From assembly GCF_018143015.1 (NCBI RefSeq), contig NC_054741.1, positions 53,769,048-53,833,047 on the forward strand: DNA of 64,000 nt. Reading direction: 5' to 3'. The position numbers and the translations under genes are program-made. Numbering within the stretch: position 1 is the first letter of the stretch; every line of letters begins with the position of its first letter. Shown piece after piece: positions 49,618 through 61,790 of this stretch. The DNA is from Lytechinus variegatus. Lineage: Eukaryota > Echinodermata > Echinoidea > Temnopleuroida > Toxopneustidae. Below the pieces are notes generated by a model. It was not told the DNA's origin, did no database searches, and saw only the letters and a list, made by a program, of their open reading frames with translations.

Positions 49618-51098
49618 GGGCGGTATTCTGAAAGCTCAATTAGCGGTCAATTAGCGCTCAATTAGCATTTTGGTATTCTGAAAAGTCACTTAAGTGCCCC
49701 TTTCCTTATTTGGCAGGGTTGCGTTGCGCGCACTTGCAATAGTACGCGTTATGACCGCGCGAAGACTTAATTGAGTAGTTACGAGACTTTTGGTATTCTG
49801 AAAAGTCTCATAGCGCTCAATTAGCGGACTTTCCAGTGGGGAAAGATAAGTGTGATAAGAGGTCCATTAAGTCTCATCATATCTTGCTAAATGTGGCTTT
49901 CATTTCGTATGAATATCATCAAATCGGTTTAATACTAGGAGGAAGGAAGAGAATAAAGGAGAGAGGTAAAAAGGGAATAGAATAAAGGGTAAAAAGGGGT
50001 TGTATAAAAACAAGTAAAAGAAGAAAGTATAGAAACAAGTAAAAGAAGAAATATAGCCTAGGGACTATATTTGGTAATGAATAAATTAGAAAAGGGGAGG
50101 AAAGGAGACAGAAATATTTGTGTACTTACATGACTTATGAGGGAAAATATGACTATTTTTTCTACATTTTCTTTTATTATTAGCATCATGAACTATTTTG
50201 TTTTTTTACACTGTTTTTGACAATAATGAAATTGCCAAATCACGGTAGATGCAGCAATGTGCAGGGATGAATTAAACCTTGTTTCTGACATTGAAAAAAT
50301 AAGCATAGCCCCCTTTAGTATTTAAACAAATGTAGAATAAAATACAAAAGAAAAAAATAGTGAGTGATGCCATCGTTTTCCCCACCTATAAAAACCTATA
50401 AATGTCATAACGTTTGCACATAAAATTTCAATAAAATTTCGGCTTTTTTAAAATTATGCTTGTTTGATTTTTAAAATATCATATGTTTATTCAAATTTTG
50501 TTGGAGAAGATTTCTCATATAAATGAAAGTAGTTTTTAAAATAAGTAGGAATTAAATTAAAGAAGAACCCCCCCCCCACTATCATGGCCCGAGACAGAGG
50601 CAAGTAAAATATTGTAAAAAAAAAGAAAAAGAAAGAAAGCTACGAATGGATTCAAATAGGGGGTTGTGAAAATCAGAACGCGTTCGAAAAAAAAGGAGAA
50701 AAGCACAAAGGTAAAATAAATGAGAGAGAAAGTGAAAAGACAACAGTTAATTTCAACAATATAACGAACCTCTAATCTCCGATGCAAATGCTTAAGCATT
50801 ATTTTTCAGCAAAAAAATCTTTGTATCAAGATCGAGGTGCAGTGCACCTGCAGCAGCCGGGCGCTGCGCTGCAAGGCAGCAAAGTGAAGAGACACTGCGC
50901 GCTAGGAGAAAATTTTACGTTGTAAGAGCGCATTTGATTGGCTAATTGGGCTCAGTTGGGGAGTGGCCTAAAGGGACTTAATTGAGCGCTAATAGAGTTT
51001 TCAGAATACGAATTTGGAGGTACATTAGCGCTCCATTAAATGGGTAACTTAAAAGGATATTTAAGTGGAAACTTACGAGACTTTTCAGAATACCCCCC
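49618..51098. mobile_element. Harbinger-like element, 1.48 kb, TSD CAG
   Basis: GGGCGGTATTCTGAAAGCTC on the left is inverted as GACTTTTCAGAATACCCCCC on the right. CAG flanks both sides (49615-49617, 51099-51101). Removing it restores GGAGACCAGTTCAAACAATT, which matches GGAGACCAGTTCCAACAATT at 49437, so insertion into the older element is clear. It contains internal copies of its own end and a family B-like fragment at about 50130-50530. No transposase frame. Confidence 0.85.
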
Positions 51099-51499
51099 CA
51101 GTTCAAACAATTGCATTCTGGTTATTGGTCCAATGACTTTCAAGTCTTTATTTATTTATTTATTTATTGATATATTCATATTCCACAATCATCAAAGTAC
51201 ATTTCGTAATCATGTTTACAATGAAAAAAAAATGCATAACATATGCAGGATTGAAACGTAGCAATGAAATGAAAAAAGTGGAGGGGCCTACTAAAAAGCA
51301 GAGCTTGTAAAATGTAGACCCCCTATCAAAACTTTATACAAGGGTAAGAGTAAAATAATCAGCAAAATTCTATAAAATTATATAGATGTAAACACTGTAA
51401 CACAAATGTATTTACACTATATACAAAATTAAATATTGACTTAAAAAAATATTCAATACTACCGTGGATAAGTATGAAGTTCACAAATATTAGATTGAA

Positions 51500-54400
51500 T
51501 CAATAAGAATTCAGGAGAAATTTTTTGATGAGTAATTTAAATCGTATAAGATTAGCTGCCTCTTTCATTTCTCTGTCCAGAGAATTCCAGAGTTTTGGTC
51601 CTGTGAAAAATACAGTTTTGCTAGAAAATACTGTTTTACTTTTAGGTAAGTGATAGTCATTTGATTGTCTCGTATTATATGAATGTAAAGTATTGTTTCT
51701 CATAAATTTCTTTTGTAGGACATTAGGTAAACTATTTCTATCTAGCTGATACATAAATTGGAATAGTTGCAAGCGGTACAGGTCATTGATTTTAAGGATA
51801 CGTTTCTGACGAAACAATTCATCCGTATGAGCTCTAAAGGACATATTGCATATTATTCTCAGTACTTTTTTCTGAAGTAGCAAGACTTTATTCAGTCTCG
51901 TTTGAGAGGCATTACCCCATGCCAGAATTCCATAATTAAGATATGGTAGAATTAATGCACAATACAACATGGATAGCGCCTGTGCTGGTAGAACGTATTT
52001 AAGCTTATTGATGACTCCAATATTTCTTGACAGAGTTTTGCAAGTATTGTTGATATGAGCATTCCACGTAAGCTTGTTATCAATAGTAAGACTTAAAAAT
52101 TTTGTTGTTTGCACTTCTTTGATTTCAGTATTATCTAAAAGTATTTGATGCGGTAGATGTTTCAATGAATGACTAAAAAGCATATAATTAGTTTTTTGCA
52201 GATTCAGTGACAATTTGTTGGCTTTAATCCAGTTTGTTACTTTTTTAAATTCTGTATTCATAGTGCTCACAAGTACATGTGGATCATGGTGTGTATAGAA
52301 AATATTGGAATCATCAGCAAAGAGAATAAATGAGAGAACATGAGATGAATTTTTCATATCATTAACATAAAGTATAAATAACAAGGGGCCAAGAATACTA
52401 CCTTGTGGAATTCCACAGGAAACTGGCCTTGTTGGAGATTCTGATTCATTTACTGTAACAAACTGAATTCTATCAGTAAGATAACTCCTAAACCATTGTA
52501 AAGCTGTCCCTCTGATACCGTAATTTGATAGCTTACATAACAGTATTTCATGATCTATTGTGTCAAACGCTTTTGAGAAGTCAAGGAATAATCCTACAGT
52601 ATGATCAGAATTATCAAAAGAAGTAGATATTTTATTTATTAATGTCAATATAGCATGAGTTGTATTATGTTTTTCTCTAAAACCAAATTGATTATCACAT
52701 ATAATACTATATTTCTTAAGGAAAGCAACTGTCCTTTTATAAATGATCCTTTCAAGAATTTTTGAGAACGAAGTTAACAAAGATATTGGGCGATAATTAC
52801 TAGTAATTAATTGGTCCCCCTTCTTGAAAATGGGTATAACTTTAGCTATTTTCATCTTCTTTGGGACCTGGCCAAGCTGCAATGATAAATTAAATATATG
52901 AAGCAGGGGATCAGCAAGAGAATGTATAATGTTTTTCAATACTTTATTTGTAATGCCATCATATCCGGGTGTCTTTCCTGCTTTCAAATTAAATACAATC
53001 TCAAGTAATTCTTCTCTATGAACTGGAGTAAGAAATATTGAATTATCATTTTGTTTGTCCAAAAAGTCCTTAAACGAATTTTCTACAGGGATAATATTTC
53101 CAGCTAACTTTGGTCCAATTTGAGAGAAATATGAATTAAATTCATTTGCTATAGAATGAGTATCTTCAACCATATTTCCATCTACACATAATTTATTAAC
53201 AGCACTAGATTTGTTAATTTTGTTTAGAGCCCCATTTATTGTTTTCCATGTATTTTTAAGGTCGTTTTTATATGATTGTAATTTTTCTGAATAAAACCTC
53301 TTTTTTGCTATTCGGAGAGTAGTTGTTAAGGTATTTTTATAAGACGTGTATCTATTCCGTGAAACATCATTTGGATTTGATATATAAGAAACATAGAGAT
53401 TATTTTTCCGATTGATAGACCTTAATATCATTTTTGAAACCCATGGTAGCTTTGGAACACGTTTATAGTCGTATAATTTCGATATTTCTTTAAAGGAACA
53501 CAAGAATCTAAGCAATCATTGAAATATTTCAAAAATATGTCAAATGAGTCATCGACATTCTCTTTCGAGTTATAAACGTCAGACCAATCAACAGAGCTTA
53601 AATCTTCTTGGAGGCGTTCAATATTTTTGTCACTAAAGTTGCGACAGATCCTATATTTCTTTTCCATTTTTGCGAGTGATTGCATTGTTTGGATATGGGT
53701 AAAAATAAGAAAATGATCGGATATGTCTGTCGTTACAATGCCAGCTTTCGGAAGAGGGTGAGAGTTACAGAATATATTATCTATAAGCGTAGCAGAATGA
53801 TCAGTAATACGGGTTGGTCTAGAAATAATCGGCAAAAAAGTAGAAGTTAACATTAATTCAAGGAAATCGTTTGTTGCAGAGTGATTACTGGTCAAGAGAT
53901 TAATATTGAAATCACCAGTGATGATACAATTGTTATTTATCAATTCTCCGTTTTGCAAAAGTTCATTAGTAGCAAGTAAAAAATCTTCTATACAAGAAGT
54001 TTGAGGAGGTCTGTAGATGACACCTATTAGAGTTTTCTTATCTTTTTGAAGTTTTACTTCTACAAATAAGGATTCGATGATATCATTCATATATTCAAAT
54101 TCATGTCTAATTGCATAATCAAATGAAGACGGAATATATAATGCTAGTCCACCTCCAATTTTATTTTTCCTATTGTTTATAACAATATCATAATTCGGGA
54201 TGGTGCATAAGGAATTAGGTGTTTCCGTGAACCAAGTTTCAGTAAGAGCAATGATTGGGGGATTGGCAAATTGTGTATTTTCTAATAATAATCGTAATTT
54301 CTCGAAGTTTTGGTTAGCGCTTCTTATATTCAAATGCAAAATAAAAACATCATCTTCTCCAATCAATTTAGCATAGTCTTTGAATGAATTTTCTGTATAA

Positions 54401-54615
54401 TATGGAGAAGAGGAAAGATTGTATGCTTTATCATGAATATCGAATTCAACTTGAAGTTCATCAAAATTATTTGTAAGAATATCAGTAGAAAATCTATCAA
54501 ATGGAGTATGATGATTTGAGATAATATTACTTTTATCCTGACTTGGATGATTTAGTAATAAGAAATCATCATTATTCAGATGATAAAATGGGAAATCACG
54601 CATATTATCCACCAT
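51500..54615 (-). pseudogene. LINE ORF2: endonuclease-reverse transcriptase with one frameshift
   Basis: Start Met at 54615. The endonuclease part (54615 to about 53500) shows LHLNIRSANQN, LTETWF, GGGLALYIP, IYRPP, GDFNINL, a PTRITDHSATLIDNIF stretch and ISDHFL. The reverse transcriptase part (53515-51500) shows YRPISLL, QFGFREKHNTTHA, LDFSKAFDTIDH, GIPQGSILGPLLF, FADDSN and a C-terminal YNTRQSNDYHLPK..GPKLWNSL region typical of the CR1/L2 group. The two frames overlap by 88 nt and differ by one register: SCVPLKK.. on one side and FKEISKLYDYK on the other indicate a single missing A near 53490. Otherwise full length for the family, about 1,035 codons. Confidence 0.9.
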
Positions 54616-54983
54616 TATTAAATAGAATATATTGCCATTTTAAATCAAAATCTTTGTAAGCTGAGCATATAAAGCATCTTTTAGATTTGATACCGTCATG
54701 ACCCCAAATTCGAGTTTGAAAAATACTGCAGTTGTAATAGTTAACAAAATAAAGATTATTTGATACAATTATTAACGGTCGATGAAGAATATTTGCACAC
54801 AAAAATAAGTAAAATGACCTCCATGAAATGTCTGGTATTGAAACATTATTGAAAGGGCAGTGAAAGAATGCAAAATATACCACGGAAAATAACACAAAAT
54901 TGATCGATGCGAAAAATTTTGTGACGTGAATTTCATAAGAAATAAAAAGAATACTGGAAAATGGAAAAACATGGATAGTCCTT

Positions 54984-55773
54984 CTACAGCTTAGAAAAGT
55001 CCTCTCTGGAATGAATGATGATGGGTTGACACTTCTCATCCTTCCTTACATAGATTCGGCCATTCTGGGTCCACAAGAACTTGTATCCGGCATCTCGGCG
55101 GGCCTTGTTGACATCTTTCATTAGCTCCTTAGTGGAAGCGATCAAGTTTTCATTGAGGTAGATCTTGCCATCGCTGTTGTATCCAAGATCCTTTGTGGAG
55201 AGAGTCTTCAGCTTCCTTCTCCCATCGTACATGATGTTCCGAGCTCGTCTTGTGGTGAATCGCACGATGATTGGGCGGGCTTTGTTATCAGCTTGGCGTT
55301 TGGAACCCAGCCGATGAACCACATCGAAGTCGGATGCTGCAAGCTCAGGGCTGATGTGTTTCGCGATATTAAGTACGATCCTTTCAGGAACCTCGCCCTG
55401 TCGTTCTGGTACACCTGCCACCTCCAAGTTGACTCTTCTGTGGTACTGGTCAAGTTCGTTAAGCTGGAAGGTCAACTCACTGAATCTCTTCTGAAGACAG
55501 ATGTTTTGTTCCTTCAGTTCTCTGTTTTCCTTTTCTATCTTCTCGGCCTTCAACTTCATTTCCTCAAATTTCTCGTTGAGGAACGACAGCGAGTTGACAA
55601 TACTACTTTGTCCCTCTCGTATACTGTCGATCGACTGTTCCAAGACGGTCAACTTAGCATTCAAGGAATTGGAAAGTTTCCCTAGCTCATTCTTGATCAG
55701 TGATAGAAGATAGTTTTCATTCGTCTCTTATATCACCAGAGTTGTTTTTCGACGACTTTCTCTTCCCAGACAT
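54984..55773 (-). pseudogene. LINE ORF1: coiled coil plus RRM-like nucleic-acid chaperone, one frameshift
   Basis: The likely start is MSGKRKSSKNN at 55773. After RDE (about 55718) the frame changes by one base and continues ENYLLSLIKNELGKLSNSL into the long frame that ends at 54984. From 55664 there is a heptad-rich coiled coil (EKFEEMKLKAEKIEKENRE), then NLEVAGVPE and FDVVHRLGS, resembling the L1 ORF1p-like RRM domain, and a C-terminal basic part. ORF1 products of this kind bind the element RNA. Separated from ORF2 by about 370 nt. Confidence 0.82.
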
Positions 55774-55915
55774 CGTGACGTCACAATTACATGAAACAAT
55801 CAGAATTAAGCGCACAAAGAATGGTTGCGCAAAGAGATACCAGTCATGCGTTCCATCCAAGCCAGTATGCGTTTAATGATGAGTTGCTAGGCAATGACGC
55901 GTAAATGATGCTAGT

Positions 55916-56486
55916 TTTAGAAGTCTATTGACACTTTCTTCTCCAAAATGATCAAAATTTCAAGTTAAAAATGTTTGATAGTATCCAAATAAGTAATCCA
56001 AATGAAAAATGAGTATATCCTTGATATTCACTATCCAGTTTCTGATGCAACCATATAAAACTTTTTCACAAAATGTCAGGAAACACGGTAAAATTGCACA
56101 AAATGTCAGAGCACTTTTAAAACACGTCCGACCTCTCCAACCTCTATCAGACCATTGATACAAATTATGAAAAATGAATCTTGCAATTCAGAGAAACTTA
56201 TTATCGTTATCATTTATCATTGTTATCATCATTGCTCTTATGATTATCACAATTATTATTATTATGATTATTATGATCATTGTTGTAATCATTCTTATTA
56301 CTGTTATTATTGTTATTGATATTGTAATTATTTTTATTAATATTATCATAATTATCAAGTATTGATATTAACATTAAAATAATTATTTCCTCTTATTATG
56401 ATTAAGATCAAAGCAAGGTGTATTCCCATGATATATAGTCAACTCTAAAGTAATTCATTGTTTGAAATTGAACTGGTCAAGACCAG
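55916..56486. other. Inner flank of composite element with (ATT)n tract
   Basis: Holds an imperfect ATT/ATC microsatellite at 56190-56365. The isoleucine-rich plus frame is an artefact. Nothing else recognised. Confidence 0.6.
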
Positions 56487-56631
56487 GGGCCCGTTGCAGA
56501 AAGAGTTGCGTTTAAACGCAAGTCAAAAAATCAATCGCAAGTCCCAAATGCGCGCTGTTGATTGGTTGACAATCAAGTTGCGCATGATTTTCAGAGTTGC
56601 GATTGATTGCAACTCTTTCTGCAACGGGCCC
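56487..56631. mobile_element. 145-bp Harbinger-like MITE, TSD CAG
   Basis: GGGCCCGTTGCAGAAAGAGT is perfectly inverted at the right end as ACTCTTTCTGCAACGGGCCC less one edge difference. CAG lies on both sides (56484-56486, 56632-56634). Inner TTGCG and TCAATCGCAA strings extend the stem, so nearly the whole element can fold. Confidence 0.92.
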
Positions 56632-57189
56632 CAGTAATACCAATAATTCTGATGATGCTGATCACGTGGTTTACCTCATTTGCATATTTCCTGTTTTTTA
56701 AAGAAAAATCAGGATTTATAATGGAATATCCTTGCAATAGCACTCATTGTTGTTTGAAAACCTTCAAAATAAGTGTGTGAACTAATTCACAATGAAAATG
56801 TGTAATTTCATACATCACATTCAAAATAACAGCAGAAAGATTAATTTACTAACTATCTTTTCCATCACATTTCACTGGCCATGGTATATAACAAACCAAA
56901 TGCATGTAATAAACTGATCCAGTAAGACCAGTACGAGGACCAGTTCGACCAGTTTGAAGACCAGTTAGACCAGTATGAAGACCAGTGAGACCAGTAACAA
57001 CCACCAGAAACAAGACCAGTATAAAATTCCAGTACTTCAAGACCAGTTTAATTTTTAACTGGACCAGTAAAATTTTAACTGGACCAGTATGACCAGTTAG
57101 ACCAGTAAACCGATGTTCCAATTTCCAGAGTTACCAGTTAAAATTATACTGGTCTAACTGGTCCAGTGGAACTGGTTTTTCCTTCTGGG

Positions 57190-58523
57190 TTGTTTTTGTC
57201 TCAACTTATGATCCCTTCCTCTCTCTCGCTCTCTTCCTCTCTTTATTTCTTTCATGCAGAAGTTTTACTGTGTATTAGTTTGTTAACACATCATCCGCTT
57301 GAGTGAACACCACTTACTTTTGAAAAGTTACTGAAAAATGATTTGCGCAGAACTTTGAAATAGTTATGCGAATAAAAGTAGACCTTAATCATAAAGAACA
57401 CGTGGAATTTAGCTACTAAAATTGATTTGAAGATATCTTTTACCTTTTTAAACTTTTTTCCTTGCCCAAAACACTTCGAAGAGTGCTTTGAGTCCCACAC
57501 CGCTCCCCCAAACACCAAGGCCATCGTGACGATATTTCCTTTACATTGAGCTGTGATTTACATGAAATGGCTTTGGCTTGATTTTTATTTTGTTAATCAT
57601 TGTCAAGCTTGGAAAAAGTGTGAAGAAACAAGTATCAAACGAAAAATGAAATGTAAACCCACTTTAAATGATAAAAACTTAGTGAAAAAATGCTGGAGAT
57701 GTCTGATATAAACTTTTGTTCAGATTCAGTTATGTCCTCATATCCAGCTGGCACAAAAAGGGTAAAGGTTGTGGTTACTAAGTGTTGAAATTTCAATTTG
57801 GGTGGCAAAATTGTTACAAAATGCTTGAATGTATCCGTTTTATTTCAATTGACTAAAAGTGCAAGGGAAATGTGTGAGAAATGTTTCCAGGGTAAGTTTG
57901 ATTTCGCCCTTTCCCCTTGACACAGCGTGAAAACGAGCATTTCTGCGCAAACAGATTTCTGCAAGCTTTACAAAAATGGACAGTGCTCACTCAAGTTTAA
58001 CATTCTGCCAAAACTTTTGCTTTCATTGGATAGATGAGACCCAAACTCAAGATTATATGTGAAAATTTACTCACATGTTGTATATTGTTTTAATCCCCAG
58101 GGCTTTTTCAAAGTGTAAACTTTTTTGATACGCACTGTAGTATATCTTCAAACCCTTCTGTATACTAAATTACCCTTGTTCTATTATCTTATTCTGTTAT
58201 AAATCTTTTTACTAACATTCAAGTTTTTAAACTCCCCGACCGGACCAAAAAGTGGAATTGACAAATCGTATACCAATAAATTGCAAGTGCAAAACATACA
58301 GGGGCCGCGAACCCCATTGGTGGAGGCTTCAGCCCGGCCCCACCCCTCTCCCAAATTTTTCCCAAACCGTGTATACTACACGTAAAATTTCCATCTGACT
58401 GTGATGTTTACAGCCCCCCCCCCCCCTTCAAAGCCGTTCCGCTGTCCCTCACAGAAAAGCAAGGTGCATGCATTTACACTTGAGGTACACATGAGTAGGG
58501 CTTCGAAAATAAGCTAGATTATT
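57190..58523. other. No gene recognised; one lone transposon-like end
   Basis: Near 58115-58135, CTTTTTTGATACGCACTGTA resembles a TA-flanked element end like that of the foldback at 17620, but no partner end was found. A C-run lies at about 58412-58426. Nothing else was identified. Confidence 0.4.
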
Positions 58524-58640
58524 GGCCCGAATTCACAAAGGTGGTTTCTGCAGAAACTATGGTTTCAACCGTGGGTTTTGTTGATTTTCCGATTCACAAA
58601 GGTGGTTTATAAAACGAAATCACTTTTGTGAATTCGGGTC
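58524..58640. mobile_element. MITE family C, short copy, TSD ATT
   Basis: GGCCCGAATTCACAAAGGTGG on the left, TTTTGTGAATTCGGGTC on the right, and ATT flanks both sides. 117 bp, with a second internal TTCACAAAGGTGGTTT. Confidence 0.85.
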
Positions 58641-58989
58641 ATTGTGCTGTTGACCATTGGTCATAATGTGTAAGAAGTGATTCCACTGATAGTTTTGTAA
58701 ACAGAACTAAACTTGGTGATATGATTGCTTTTCATCAGATTACGCATTTTATTTTCTTCACTTCTATCACATAGAGATGATAGAGATGTCATATTTTTCC
58801 TAAGTTTGAATTAATGGATACGCAGCTTTTAAGTGATTTTTGCATCCTATTTCCTGCCCATTTGACGCAGCTTTCCAATTCTATCTCCGGTTCTATCTGC
58901 ATCCAGTTTATGTGTAACAACTTTTCCTGACATAACTATTGAGGCCCAAATATGTGCCAAACAAAGAAGTCACAAACACCTAGTGATCA
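58641..58989. other. No recognised feature
   Basis: Between MITEs; no exon, RNA or repeat was identified. Confidence 0.3.
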
Positions 58990-59300
58990 GGGCCGATTGC
59001 ACGAAAGTGTCTTTCCAAGGACCGTCTTTCGTGTCGCCCATCTTTTATGATGCGCTATAAGCGGGGTATTTCTGAAATTTATGATAAACAAATAAATTTC
59101 CTAAGCTTGCTTTTGAATCAAATTTTATACAATTTCATGAGATATCACATCATTTAATAAAAATAAATTTTTTTTATTTTAACGGACGAATAAAATATGT
59201 TTGCAGATAAATAATTTGAAATGCGTTTCACATGGCGCATCATAATAAATGGGCGACACGAAAGACGGTCCTTGCAAAGACCCTTTCGTGCAATCGGCCC
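58990..59300. mobile_element. 311-bp Harbinger-like MITE
   Basis: GGGCCGATTGCACGAAAGTG on the left and CTTTCGTGCAATCGGCCC on the right. The stem continues through CCAAGGACCGTCTTTCGTGT and its inverse for about 50 bp on each side. CAG or CA lies at both edges. The spacer is AT-rich. Confidence 0.9.
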
Positions 59301-59814
59301 CAGTTGAAGGTTTCCATCGATTTGAGCTGTGAATAATATCATTGCCAATTTCATCTGCAAGTTGAAAACAAAATCGAAAATAAATATATTCCCTCAAACT
59401 AATCTTTTTTTGTAACGTGCGTTAAGTGTGTGGAAATATTGATAAAATTGTCAAATTCTGTGGGTTTTAGTCACATTTTGAAACTGTTTAATCATCCCGG
59501 TTATCATATAACATTTCACCCAATTACAGGACCGTAGGGTTTGAGATATATTTCGTCACGTGTTTAATATCCACATTGTTATGATTAAAAAGTTTGAAAT
59601 ATTCCCTGTTATCTATTTTCAACACAATGCACTTGTATTTTTCTCGCATCACAGGTCGCCACCAAAGGCTACATTCCTTTGTACTTATTTAGAAATCGGA
59701 AGCTATGGGATAGATTTGCATTTCGTTGTCACTCGATTCCCTTAGCTCCATGATATTATAACGGGAGAAAGAGCCGTATGTGAAAGCCCTATTCCGAAAA
59801 TTGCACCTTAAGAC

Positions 59815-60013
59815 CTGGTCACACCGCCCGAGAGTTGTTGGAGCGGTCGTGGAGCGGATAGAAAAAATCATCCCCGCTGGCTAACGTTCACCATTTTCGA
59901 TTTCGATTGTTTTTATTTTGTTTTCGATTTCCCCCCAATTTTGTGAACGAAATTCGACCCTCTCTCCCTACCGCTCCACGACCGCTCCAACAACGCTCGA
60001 GCGGTGTGGCCAG
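59815..60013. mobile_element. 199-bp MITE with 'cacaccgc' ends
   Basis: CTGGTCACACCGCCCGAGAG on the left is inverted at the right as CTCGAGCGGTGTGGCCAG. The stem continues with TTGTTGGAGCGGTCGTGGAG and its inverse. No target duplication is clear because another element begins exactly at its right edge. Confidence 0.88.
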
Positions 60014-60160
60014 GGGTGGTATTCTGAAAACGTTCTTATCTTTGTTCTTATCTTTTATCTTATCTCACTGAGATAAGAAGACGCTATTAATCATTGCAAT
60101 TCGGTATTCTGAAAATCTTCTTAACGCGTTCTTATCTCTCTTACCATGCACAAATCGCCG
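60014..60160. mobile_element. Left end of a 'ggtattctgaaaa' element
   Basis: GGGTGGTATTCTGAAAACG begins directly after CCAG of the preceding MITE, and a second internal CGGTATTCTGAAAATC follows. Same family style as 49618-51098. I could not find the opposite end, so it is truncated or its far end has decayed. Confidence 0.6.
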
Positions 60161-60611
60161 CCTAAGCCTAAAAAAGTTGTTTACTCATAGCCATGCGCTC
60201 TGTAGCGATACGTAGTGAATGGATAGATCAAACCATGGACCTATTGGTCCATGATCAAACATAATAAATTTGAGGCGAAATATATACCTATTCTGTTTTA
60301 GTTTAAAAAAGTGCTTTGTATTTCCATTTACGTCAAAATGTCAAATAAATCAACTTGCGCCTTCCGCTCGAATCATTTATTGCTTAGTAGTTTACTTATT
60401 TTGTTTAGCTTAAAAAAATAAAAAAGTGCATAGAATTTCCATTTAGGTATAAAAAAAAAAAAAAAATCAATCGGCGAATGCTGGATCCGCCCCCGGAGAG
60501 GGATGTGATGTGGAGATCTCAACACTAGATCCTACAGGTCGTCAATGAACTCCGGGCAATGAACTTTTCCCCCGTGCATGAGGTCAGTCAATTATACGTT
60601 GCATGTTATAG

Positions 60612-61283
60612 GACAAGGCGGGGTAAGTTGAGCATAGGGGCAAGTTGAGCCACCACCCCCAGGCCAATAATGAATGAGTCAGACATTATGGTGGTGTCGT
60701 GTATTGATGACCCATTACATAACCCTTAACTCCACCACATTGTTTTCGACTTTGTAACAAAAAGTACTTTAGAGGGAAAAATACAAATTTCAGCCAAAAA
60801 AGTAAAAAAGGGTGTGAAATAGATCATTGCTTTTTACACATACACGTCTTTAAATATAATAAAGAAATAAGAACAATATTGTTAATCCAGGTATAGATTC
60901 TCATTCTTGTCATGGTCTTATACAAGATGGATGCATATGAAAATATGCGGATGTGAAAATATTGCATGAAGTTCGGAATGGGGTAAGTTGAGCCAACCAA
61001 CATGGGGCAAGTTGAGCCATGGTCATTCTTATGGTAATGTATAACAAGAAAAACAAACAAACCTTAATAAGTCATTGATATGCAGGCAGAAAGGAACAAA
61101 TGCACATGACAGTTCTTTTACTTATAGAGGATGTTAGTATTTACAGCGAATTAGCAAGTGAAAGACTTTAAATAAAAAATGACATGCTGGTTCTTCCCGC
61201 ATAGATCTTGTACATAGTTTTTGTGGCTCAACTTACCCCAGAGGGGAGCACAACTTACCCCATATATGGGGCAAGTTGAGCCA
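60612..61283. repeat. Cluster of 'ggggcaagttgagcca' motifs in both orientations
   Basis: GGGGTAAGTTGAGC or GGGGCAAGTTGAGCCA occurs near 60631, 60648, 60980, 61005 and 61267, and inverted (TGGCTCAACTTACCCC, CAACTTACCCCATATAT) near 61225-61262. Probably an inverted-repeat element or several fragments of one. Confidence 0.6.
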
Positions 61284-61383
61284 TTTGACAAAAGGGAGAT
61301 AAAAAGGAGGGGGAAAGAAGAAAAAAAGAAAAAGAGAGAAGGAAACAAGAAGAGGAGAAAAGGAGAGAAGAGAAAAGGGGGGG

Positions 61384-61790
61384 GGTAATAAAAGTGCGGG
61401 GGCGCCAAATTGATGTTCGACCTAGGAAGGGGGTGGTCGCCAAATTAATGTTTGACACTGATCTGAATATTATACGATCAGTAATGTTCGACCTAGGAAG
61501 GGGGGCGACCTTTGGGGTCATTCGCGCTCGCATCGAATGATTAGTTAGATGGACATCCTGTCAATGATTACTTAAATTGCGTAGGATGTCTAGTTTTGCC
61601 AGCGGAATATAAAAAAAGTTCAACTCGTGCTTCGCGCTCGCATCGAATAATTCTTAAGTGCCCATCCTGTTCATGATTACCAATAATGCTTAGAATTTCC
61701 AAACTTTGGGTATTCGGGAACATAGACAATTTTCAGCTCGCCCTGACAGATAGATACCCATCCTGCTTATGCTTACAAAACTTTTCAGAA
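61384..61790. repeat. Degenerate tandem repeat with 'cttcgcgctcgcatcg' core
   Basis: CGCGCTCGCATCGAATGATT at about 61526 and CTTCGCGCTCGCATCGAATA at about 61631 begin units of roughly 110-130 bp that share CATCCTGTCAATGATTAC / CATCCTGTTCATGATTAC / CATCCTGCTTATGCTTAC. An additional duplicated piece at the start (TGTTCGACCTAGGAAGGGGG) occurs twice. Confidence 0.75.

Larger units (their letters stand above)
51146..55915 (-). mobile_element. CR1/L2-type LINE, near full length
   Basis: In minus sense: short leader, ORF1 (from 55773), ORF2 (54615-51500), a 3' UTR of about 350 bp, and a terminal tail of ATAAATAAATAAATAAAG type (51168-51146). ORF2 has apurinic endonuclease and reverse transcriptase domains and no RNase H. 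Each ORF shows one apparent frameshift and is otherwise open, so the copy is young. The 5' boundary is approximate and no target duplication was found. The host sequence at the 3' edge is the composite element at 49312-57189. Confidence 0.88.
49312..57189. mobile_element. Composite DNA element with 20-bp TIRs and 'accagt' subterminal repeats
   Basis: CCCAGAAGGAAAAACCAGTT at 49312-49331 is exactly inverted at 57170-57189. Both ends continue inward with dozens of ACTGG/CCAGT motifs (49324-49617, 51099-51145, 56900-57175), and the left side has two tandem copies of about 150 bp. The middle is filled by later insertions: 49618-51098, a LINE (51146 to about 55915) and 56487-56631. The target duplication is uncertain (TT on both sides at most). 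No transposase of its own was recognised. Confidence 0.75.

Noticed and set aside
54605-55039. 144-codon minus frame between LINE ORF1 and ORF2
   Set aside because: Spans the inter-ORF gap and overlaps the ORF1 end in another register; no domain beyond a weak CFIC..C string.
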